64,000 nt of DNA, taken from the IMG/VR virus record IMGVR_UViG_3300032676_000779, positions 1 through 64,000 of that record, one strand, 5' to 3'. Each line of letters opens with the position of its first letter. Within the stretch, counting starts at the first letter, position 1. This DNA comes from a virus. A model generated the notes under the pieces. It did not search any database. It worked only from the letters and a program-made list of their open reading frames with translations, and was not told the origin of the DNA. Positions 55,306-61,960 of this stretch are shown in pieces. The translations under genes and the position numbers were made by a program.

Positions 55306-56116
55306 GATCTTTTCCTTTTATCATATCGATGTATATTTCTTTAACAAGAATGTGAAAATCCATATCCTTAATAAGCATGTATTCTTTTTTATTCTTACCG
55401 TTTTTAGTGCTGTCAAACATTACTGTGTATTCAGTGTTTAACGAAGTATCGTTGTTAGCATATATCTGTGTGTTATTTCCAATATGAACTAAGTTCCATG
55501 GAAGATAATCAGTGATTGGATTAGAATGTCCATTAACTATTCTTAATGCCAGCGTTAATGCAAAGTCATTACGATATGTTCCACCGACGAATCGATGGAT
55601 ATTTTCATAGTGTTGGTAGTTATTCTGTATCATTTTAATAGTATTAAAGATTTGATTTGCTCTATCGGTCTTTTTAAAAGCAATAACCGTAGCCCATAGT
55701 ATTGGATAGCTATAATCAGAGAGATAATCTTGCGGTGCAGCTGGCTGCATTAAAAATTTAGTAGTATTGTGACAACAAAAGTCATCGTATACTTCAAAAG
55801 TTTTTAGTAGCTTGTCAGAATTAACCACGTAGTCTACATCAAGTAGTATTGTTTCATCATATGGACTCAACTCATATGCTTGATACCTGCCTTTGTTGAT
55901 CCACTGGCCCCATGTACGAAAATTATCTTTATTTGGAGTTACTGTAATTACCTTATCCCAAACATAGGTTGTTTTAGTTGGCAATGATTCTTCGTCAGTA
56001 ACTAGTGTAACTGGCAATCCTAAAAAATGATTTACTCTTTTAGCTGTGAACTCTGCCATTTCATAGTAGTTGTATTTGATAGAATTGAAGGCAAAGAGTA
56101 TTATACCTCGCGTCAT
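55298..56116 (-). CDS. Glycosyltransferase-like protein, GT-A fold
   Basis: 272 residues. GIILFAFNSIKYNYYEMAEF, FLGLPVTLVTDEESLP, then YDETILLDVDYVVNSDKLLK with the DxD (DVD) motif and a FRTWGQWINKGRYQAYELSP stretch. A well-formed GT-A signature. Overlaps the 56113 gene by 4 bases. Last (upstream) gene of the carbohydrate block. Confidence 0.78.
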   Translation of the reverse strand: MTRGIILFAFNSIKYNYYEMAEFTAKRVNHFLGLPVTLVTDEESLPTKTTYVWDKVITVTPNKDNFRTWGQWINKGRYQAYELSPYDETILLDVDYVVNSDKLLKTFEVYDDFCCHNTTKFLMQPAAPQDYLSDYSYPILWATVIAFKKTDRANQIFNTIKMIQNNYQHYENIHRFVGGTYRNDFALTLALRIVNGHSNPITDYLPWNLVHIGNNTQIYANNDTSLNTEYTVMFDSTKNGKNKKEYMLIKDMDFHILVKEIYIDMIKGKDHE

Positions 56117-56418
56117 CTGTTACTTTCTAGAGCTTTCCATTCAGCATACCATTGCATAGTGGCTTCTATATATGCGAGACGCAATGTTTTCAGCAATTCA
56201 GCACGATTTACTTCTACTGGATTATTAAAGGTATCTATTAAAACCAGGGTTTCGGTATCAAATGAACTCAGAAAACTAATAGTTTCTGCATCTGCCTTCC
56301 AGAGGCCACCTTGCGCAGCTACAATAAGTTTAGCTGTGTACTTTTCTTCTAGATATGCTTTGGCTGAATTGTGGTTAAATCTTGCTTTAGCATCAGCAAG
56401 TAGTGTCTTAGTGTCCAT
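56113..56418 (-). CDS. Conserved phage protein near tail fibres
   Basis: 101 residues. ADAKARFNHNSAKAYLEEKY, LIVAAQGGLWKADAETISFL, LVLIDTFNNPVEVNRAELLK and the end WYAEWKALESNR. This set is, as I recall, conserved beside fibre genes in T4-like phages. Possibly a fibre chaperone or adaptor; no evidence beyond place. Confidence 0.7.
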   Translation of the reverse strand: MDTKTLLADAKARFNHNSAKAYLEEKYTAKLIVAAQGGLWKADAETISFLSSFDTETLVLIDTFNNPVEVNRAELLKTLRLAYIEATMQWYAEWKALESNR

Positions 56419-56464
56419 CTTATACTCCTAAAGTATTTAGATAGACGCCATAGATGCAAAATAA

Positions 56465-57418
56465 TTATGAACCGGTTACGGTGCCCGAAAGAGTAATAGC
56501 GCCCCATGTATTGGCTATATAAGTTGTTTCTGGTGCCACTGCCGTACAACTGACAGCTGAACCAGAAGAAACAGTAAGTCCGGTATTCGCTAATTCGCCC
56601 CATGTTGAATAGATAGTTATAATGTTGCCGACATCACCATTTGATCCTTGCGTACCGTTTGACTTGATATTTACTACTATATCAGTATTTGTATAGTGAG
56701 TAGGTGCACCTGTTGCAACTTGAGTGAACACTGCTGCGTTAGACGTAGTAAGTGCATAATATCCGGTGTTGGCTAGAAGGGTTGGAGAATTGCCTCCACC
56801 ACCTATTTTAGTAATGCCGTTATAACTAACACCTACGATTGTCACAGTGCCGGAAGTGGGGGATGACATTACAATAGTGCCCACATTTGATGCTAGATTG
56901 TGAAATACCGTATCCATAGTAGTTGTGGTAGGAGAATGACTCATTGTCAATTTAATTTGTCCACCGGAGTTAAAGAAGTACCGAGCAGCGTCACCATTAG
57001 CAAATGAAACTGTATGTGCAAAAGTAATGGCATGTGACCAAGATGATCCATACGTTGCAGTATTGGCTGACGTGCTACCTTGCGATGCGGCGTTAAATCT
57101 GTTGCTAAATATTGAAGTTATGTTCGTGGGAATACCAGATAGGTATGTTACTATACCACCAGTAGATGGTGCCGTTACTGCCGAAATTGATGTTCCTTGG
57201 TGACTTGCTGAGTTAGATGTTTTGTTGACTAAGTTTGCCCAATCTGATGCTGCTACAGTTGCACCTACAGCAACATTAGCGAGAGCAGTTTGTCCATACC
57301 CCGCTGAACCTGATCCGGTCGCCCAAACAGCATTTAATGACGAGTTTCCAGTAGGATTGCCCCCTACAAAGGTATTATAGTCAGAAGCCTGTATAGTTCC
57401 ATACTGTGAGTAAGTCAT
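56465..57418 (-). CDS. Virion structural protein, tail-associated
   Basis: 317 residues rich in Ser, Thr, Gly and Asn. Starts MTYSQYGTIQASDYNTFVGG, then AVWATGSGSAGYGQTALANV; KIGGGGNSPTLLANTGYYAL in the middle; NGDVGNIITIYSTWGELANTG near the end. The composition and AxDYNxF opening match fibre or baseplate-associated proteins of T4-like marine phages. Follows the fibre genes in order. Confidence 0.7.
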   Translation of the reverse strand: MTYSQYGTIQASDYNTFVGGNPTGNSSLNAVWATGSGSAGYGQTALANVAVGATVAASDWANLVNKTSNSASHQGTSISAVTAPSTGGIVTYLSGIPTNITSIFSNRFNAASQGSTSANTATYGSSWSHAITFAHTVSFANGDAARYFFNSGGQIKLTMSHSPTTTTMDTVFHNLASNVGTIVMSSPTSGTVTIVGVSYNGITKIGGGGNSPTLLANTGYYALTTSNAAVFTQVATGAPTHYTNTDIVVNIKSNGTQGSNGDVGNIITIYSTWGELANTGLTVSSGSAVSCTAVAPETTYIANTWGAITLSGTVTGS

Positions 57419-57430
57419 CTCTATTCCTTA

Positions 57431-58654
57431 TTATCGAATCATAACGATAGCTTCTACAACACCTTCGCCATCTGTGGTTTTATCTGCTAATGCTCTTCCT
57501 ATAGTATTAAATGCGGTTGCTTCACCGGAGTGAGCAGCACGAGCAATACCGTTACCTGCACTTACTAATCGCTGTCCTTTTAGTACTTTACCAGTAACTT
57601 TAACCTCTACTCTACCGGAAACTGCAACAGGGGGATGAGTAGTATCATTGCCGGCGCCGGCATTCATTAGATATGCAGCAGTATCGGAAATAACACCGAA
57701 TACATCTTCAGAAAGTTCATACTGCACTGCTGTTATTTCTTTGGTTCCGCCTAATTGTACTACTGTACCTGGAGAATATACATCGTCTGCTGCAAATCTT
57801 TCGGCCAAGTCAGCGTAAGTCGCTTGTAGTTGTGAACCCGATGATAGTGTCCAGGTACCTGTAAGCGTTCCGGCGGTTGTGTTTGCTCCAGTAGTTAATG
57901 TAGTAGCTTGCGTAGTTGTAGTTAATATCGCACCGTTATACGTTGGCAAGTATGATGCGACATTAGAATTGCCATATGAGCCGCCGATCGGAATAGATGC
58001 ACCGTTTGCATAATAATAATTATCAGTACGAATACCAATTCCAGATCCGGTAATCACTAGGTTGCCGCCGGTAACCCACATCGATGTTCCCGCAACACCA
58101 TTTGCAGTTCCGGTTCCGTTTGCGGTCCAAACACCAGTTAGTGTTCCATTAGTAGATGCGCTACCTGATGTGATTGCAGTTGTCACCAAAGTACTAATGT
58201 TTGCAGTAGATGATACGTTTAGATTAGCAACGTTTGCGTTTGCGGTGGCTGTTAGATTGAAGAACGTACCGGTCGTGGCAGTAAGATTGTTTGTAACAGC
58301 CATGTTGTTTGCAGCAGCATTGCCAGTTACTGATATACTGCCAAACGTTGTAGTACCGGCTGAACCTGATTGCGCAAGAGACAGCCAAGCAGCAGCATTA
58401 GTAGTTCCGTCGGCCGGACAGACCAAGAGGGTATTTGATACTGTGTTGAACCAGAGTTGGCCTCTGATGGGATTAGACGGAGGTTGGCTGAATGCAAAAT
58501 TTTCTAGCTGATGAACAAAGTTTGTGTCTAATTGTTGACCATATCCTGCATAGTTTCGGCCCGGCAAACCCAGACTAGTACTAGTCGTGTTGATTGTACC
58601 GTCAGCGATAGTAGTGAGAGTCGTACCATCACTTTTTACGATTGTATATGCCAT
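57431..58654 (-). CDS. Tail-fibre protein A (shared N-terminus, YADLAERF tip)
   Basis: 407 residues. Residues 1-95 (MAYTIVKSDGTTLTTIADGT, LPGRNYAGYGQQLDTNFVHQ, GQLWFNTVSNTLLVC) match the 58706 protein and probably anchor the fibre. A Ser/Thr/Asn-rich shaft follows, then WTANGTGTANGVAGTSMWVT. The tip YADLAERFAADDVYSPGTVV, SEDVFGVISDTAAYLMNAG is a chaperone-like or self-cleaving cap seen on phage fibres. Late promoter upstream. Confidence 0.8.
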   Translation of the reverse strand: MAYTIVKSDGTTLTTIADGTINTTSTSLGLPGRNYAGYGQQLDTNFVHQLENFAFSQPPSNPIRGQLWFNTVSNTLLVCPADGTTNAAAWLSLAQSGSAGTTTFGSISVTGNAAANNMAVTNNLTATTGTFFNLTATANANVANLNVSSTANISTLVTTAITSGSASTNGTLTGVWTANGTGTANGVAGTSMWVTGGNLVITGSGIGIRTDNYYYANGASIPIGGSYGNSNVASYLPTYNGAILTTTTQATTLTTGANTTAGTLTGTWTLSSGSQLQATYADLAERFAADDVYSPGTVVQLGGTKEITAVQYELSEDVFGVISDTAAYLMNAGAGNDTTHPPVAVSGRVEVKVTGKVLKGQRLVSAGNGIARAAHSGEATAFNTIGRALADKTTDGEGVVEAIVMIR

Positions 58655-58676
58655 AGTTAAGTTACTCCGTTATCCT

Positions 58677-58684
58677 TATTTATC
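58677..58684 (-). promoter_or_regulatory. Late promoter of fibre gene
   Basis: GATAAATA on the minus strand, about 20 bases upstream of the 57431 start with a GGAG site between. A weak 5-bp stem (TTAAG/CTTAA) spans it. Confidence 0.6.
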
Positions 58685-58705
58685 TTAAAATTCGTGTTGC
58701 GTCGT

Positions 58706-60487
58706 TTAGGTTTTCATTATGAATGCTAATGCGTAGTACGGAGGAATACCGGTTGTAGTAGCTGATGCAGTGTGATTGTGAGCGTAGCCTGATCCTGTAC
58801 TGTTGGTAGTTCCACTATGATAGTGTGAAGGGTCAGACGTGCTGATGGCTGCATAACTAACACCAGTAGCTGTGTCTATTATTTCTAGTTGACCATTGTA
58901 TTGTCCAAAAGCTCTATTGACTGCCCACGGACCATTATTATCAACTATATTATATAGAGGATGTGCGTGTCCAGAATCGCTAACCGAAATCCCAGTATAA
59001 CTGCTATTGGTATCGAAGGTATGCTGGTGACCGGGTATTTCATCTACGGTTAATGTGTGCCCGTTTACCGATACCGAAGTGCTTAGTGTAGTTGAGCCGC
59101 CGGCAGAACCCGGAGAGTAAGAGCCTCCTGCGCCTATCACAAACCTATCTCTAAGATCCGGAGTTCCGTTTTGTCCGTTACAAAGGACCCACCCAGATGG
59201 AATAGAAGCAATAGAACCGGACCACATCGATATGAGACCTGAAGGAACAGATGATCCGGTAACCGAAATAGTTATTCCGCCCGGCGTGTTAGTGATGGTT
59301 ACTCCAGACCCTGCTGTAAGCCCACTAAGCGAGAAGCCAGATCCATTACCTATAAGCAACTGACCATTGCTTGGAGTTGCTGCCAACCCTGTACCACCGT
59401 AATTTGGTGTGACGATATTACCGTTCCAAGACCCGCTAGTGATCGTGCCTAACACAGATAGAGATGATAGTGTACCTACAGAAGTTATATTAGGTTGCGC
59501 AGCAGTAGTAACAGTGCCGGCCGTGATCGCTGACGTAGCAGTTGTCGCTGTACCTGCAGATGTCGCAGACGCTACTGGTCCAACTACGTTTCCACCGGAA
59601 ACGATCACACCATTAATATTTGATCCAGCAGAAAGAGTCCAGTTGCCCGTAATTGTACCTGCAATCAAGTTTGATCCCGAATTTAGAGATACACCATTGA
59701 AAGTCGTTGCTCCGCTAGGTGCGCCAACATTACCAGTATATGTAGGTAAATATGAATTAACATTTGAGTTAGAATAGGTTCCCGCAAAAGAAATGGGTAC
59801 TCCGTTCGCGTAATAATAATTATCAGTACTAATGCCCAGCGAGCCCGGGCCGCTGATTACTAAATTTCCACCAGTAACCCACAGTGCAGTTCCAGATACA
59901 CCGTTAGCAGTTCCTGTTCCATTTGCAGTCCATGTACCGATTATATTACCATTGGTAGATGTTGATCCTGTAGTAATATTATTTGTCCGCAATGTTACTA
60001 TATTTGCAGTACCAGTGAGATTAGAATTTGCTATATTTGCATTTGATATATTTGCATTTGCTATCTGTGCTTGTACATTTACGGTTAAGTAGTTGGTATA
60101 TATTACATTGGAATTAAGATTATTAGTTAATGAGGCGTTGTTTGCATATATGTTGCTAGAAGCGTTCAAATTTCCTGTATTAATATTTCCGCTATTGTTA
60201 GCGGTAAGGAGCGCGATCCAATTGCTTTGATTGGTTTCACCGTCAGTCGGACAAACATACAGCGTGCTATTGGTAGTATTAAACCACAACTGACCTCTCA
60301 GAGCGTTTGCAGGTAAAGTACTATTTGCAAAATTTTCTAGTTGATGTACATAGTTTGTGTCGAATACTTGCCCGTAACCTGCGTAGTTGCGGCCTGGCAG
60401 ACTTAGCGGCGTGCTGGTTATGTTGACGACACCATCTGGAATAGTCGTCAATAAAGTTCCGTCCGATTTGTAAATAGTATACGACAC
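58706..60487 (-). CDS. Tail-fibre protein B with tail-collar tip
   Basis: 593 residues. The N-terminal 100 residues parallel the 57431 protein (MSYTIYKSDGTLLTTIPDGV, SLPGRNYAGYGQVFDTNYVH). Shaft of short Asn/Ser repeats (ANISNANIANSNLTGTANIV). The tip is a phage tail-collar domain: ISMWSGSIASIPSGWVLCNG, GTPDLRDRFVIGAGG, IPGHQHTF and the end GIPPYYALAFIMKT. Host receptor binding is likely. Confidence 0.85.
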   Translation of the reverse strand: MSYTIYKSDGTLLTTIPDGVVNITSTPLSLPGRNYAGYGQVFDTNYVHQLENFANSTLPANALRGQLWFNTTNSTLYVCPTDGETNQSNWIALLTANNSGNINTGNLNASSNIYANNASLTNNLNSNVIYTNYLTVNVQAQIANANISNANIANSNLTGTANIVTLRTNNITTGSTSTNGNIIGTWTANGTGTANGVSGTALWVTGGNLVISGPGSLGISTDNYYYANGVPISFAGTYSNSNVNSYLPTYTGNVGAPSGATTFNGVSLNSGSNLIAGTITGNWTLSAGSNINGVIVSGGNVVGPVASATSAGTATTATSAITAGTVTTAAQPNITSVGTLSSLSVLGTITSGSWNGNIVTPNYGGTGLAATPSNGQLLIGNGSGFSLSGLTAGSGVTITNTPGGITISVTGSSVPSGLISMWSGSIASIPSGWVLCNGQNGTPDLRDRFVIGAGGSYSPGSAGGSTTLSTSVSVNGHTLTVDEIPGHQHTFDTNSSYTGISVSDSGHAHPLYNIVDNNGPWAVNRAFGQYNGQLEIIDTATGVSYAAISTSDPSHYHSGTTNSTGSGYAHNHTASATTTGIPPYYALAFIMKT

Positions 60488-60510
60488 TATTGTCCCCTAA
60501 TTATACTGTT

Positions 60511-61125
60511 TTATATGGTTATCAAATTAGTTAGGCTCTGAATTCTCACAGTGTAGTCGATCTGAATCTGTCTATTCAGCGACTTTTGTATAGGGTGAAA
60601 AATTACGTGAGTTAGTAGTTTAGTTATTACATTACCGCTACTGTCAGTACCGTAGTTAGCTAGTAAACCTAATTCATCAAAAACATAACTGGATGTAGTT
60701 TGAGTGCTGTTGTCAAATGCAGCTTGTCCAGATGGTTCACCGTAGTCAAGTAAGCATTGAACTAAAATATCAGTGTATAGGTTGCCTGTAGTGTGATACA
60801 CCGTCATCTTATTTCTAGTAGGATCAAGGTTGAATACACTAGTATCATCTACTATTTTTGCATAAGTTTGATTGTATAGCGCCGCATTTTGACCGGTAGT
60901 ATTAGGTGGAAGATAGGTAATTACACCAGTCTCATCGACGGACGCTCCCCCGTCACCAAATGCCATTTGGTAGATTTCGCCATAGCCGCGACTGCTTAGC
61001 GTGTCTGCAATAGCTTCTGACATGTTTTCATAATTAATGCTGTTATCTTTGTCAACTAATACAATGTGATTATCCGGTTCTGTGACATCAGTTATTGTAA
61101 TGTGCCCTTTAACCGACACCCTCAT
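60511..61125 (-). CDS. Virion structural protein, baseplate/fibre associated
   Basis: About 204 residues from ATG 61125 (MRVSVKGHITITDVTEP); the Met at 61137 lies inside the GIY-YIG gene. INYENMSEAIADTLSSRGYG, IYQMAFGDGGASVDETGVIT, TYAKIVDDTSVFNLDPTRNK, LLDYGEPSGQAAFDNS and HVIFHPIQKSLNRQIQIDYT form a pattern widely kept in T4-like marine phages. Its normal upstream partner (61796) is separated from it by the endonuclease. Confidence 0.75.
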   Translation of the reverse strand: MRVSVKGHITITDVTEPDNHIVLVDKDNSINYENMSEAIADTLSSRGYGEIYQMAFGDGGASVDETGVITYLPPNTTGQNAALYNQTYAKIVDDTSVFNLDPTRNKMTVYHTTGNLYTDILVQCLLDYGEPSGQAAFDNSTQTTSSYVFDELGLLANYGTDSSGNVITKLLTHVIFHPIQKSLNRQIQIDYTVRIQSLTNLITI

Positions 61126-61126
61126 G

Positions 61127-61795
61127 TTAAATTCCACTGATATGATCCCTTTTCTTTCGGCCGCCTAATCCAACCCCGTGTTTTACTGCGGTCCAACCGT
61201 TTTTATTATGATATATATCTCTGTATTTATAGTTGTTGTCCTTTGCCCACTTAGCAAGTCCCTTAACATTGAAGGTTTCACCGGCGGGGGAGGTTATAGT
61301 CCAACTCAATGCATTCGGGTTGTTTTCACCTGATCGGGCTGCTGACATTAACTGTTTGGTTTGTTTGCTTGCTGTAGTGCCAATTTTTTTCAATGCCATG
61401 CTTGCTTTGGCATCATCGGTATGCCTGTAGCCTCGTCTACTATCTTTCCATGCTTGTGTTCGTTTAAAAACTTTAGTATGCTTCATGCCCAGTCGTGCGC
61501 CGGCCGGCGCATACTTATCTGTGTTGTTGTAGTACGTTTCATCCGCGGGGACATTGTTCGGCTGCAAATATTCAATTGACTCGATTCTGCGAAGCTCTTT
61601 GTTATCAATGTCACCTAAATCGGCTAGTATTATCTTCTTGAAGTTTTCTGCACCTAACGCTGCTATGTCTTTTTTTAGGTCAATACTTGACCCTAAGTAG
61701 TTATCATTGTTGTATTGCTCACTTCCTATATACCGCCATGGCATAATACCGTGCGCTTTGTTGTATAAATTTTCTGTGATGTAGATAATACCCAC
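61127..61795 (-). CDS. GIY-YIG homing endonuclease (Seg-like)
   Basis: 222 residues. Starts with GTG directly after the stop of the 61796 gene. GIIYITENLYNK and WRYIGSEQYNNDNYLGSS are the GIY-YIG catalytic strands. C-terminal NUMOD-type DNA-binding parts: AGARLGMKHTKVFKRTQAWK, ARSGENNPNALSWTITSPAG and GLAKWAKDNNYKYRDIYHNK. Inserted between two virion genes, ending 2 bases after the start of the next. Mobile. Confidence 0.88.
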   Translation of the reverse strand: MGIIYITENLYNKAHGIMPWRYIGSEQYNNDNYLGSSIDLKKDIAALGAENFKKIILADLGDIDNKELRRIESIEYLQPNNVPADETYYNNTDKYAPAGARLGMKHTKVFKRTQAWKDSRRGYRHTDDAKASMALKKIGTTASKQTKQLMSAARSGENNPNALSWTITSPAGETFNVKGLAKWAKDNNYKYRDIYHNKNGWTAVKHGVGLGGRKKRDHISGI

Positions 61796-61945
61796 TTATA
61801 TATCGCCTCTTTTATGTACTATTACTTCCTTCGAATTTGGATCAAAAATCTTTATGCTAGAGGAAAAATAGTAACCACTAACTTCATCAGGCTTGCGTTC
61901 AGGGCGGGCCTGATTCCCTTCACTATTTGACTTATATTCGTTCAT
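61796..61945 (-). CDS. Small conserved virion-type protein, 49 residues
   Basis: MNEYKSNSEGNQARPERKPD then EVSGYYFSSSIKIFDPNSKE and VIVHKRGDI. The SGxYFSSSxKIFDPNxKExxxxxRGD pattern is, as I recall, a conserved short protein in T4-like phages, located just before the 60511-type gene. A late promoter is 6 bases upstream of the start. Function unknown. Confidence 0.7.
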   Translation of the reverse strand: MNEYKSNSEGNQARPERKPDEVSGYYFSSSIKIFDPNSKEVIVHKRGDI

Positions 61946-61950
61946 CTCAT

Positions 61951-61958
61951 TATTTATC
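61951..61958 (-). promoter_or_regulatory. Late promoter
   Basis: GATAAATA on the minus strand between the large structural gene and the 61796 gene; very close to the start codon at 61945. Confidence 0.5.
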
Positions 61959-61960
61959 AT

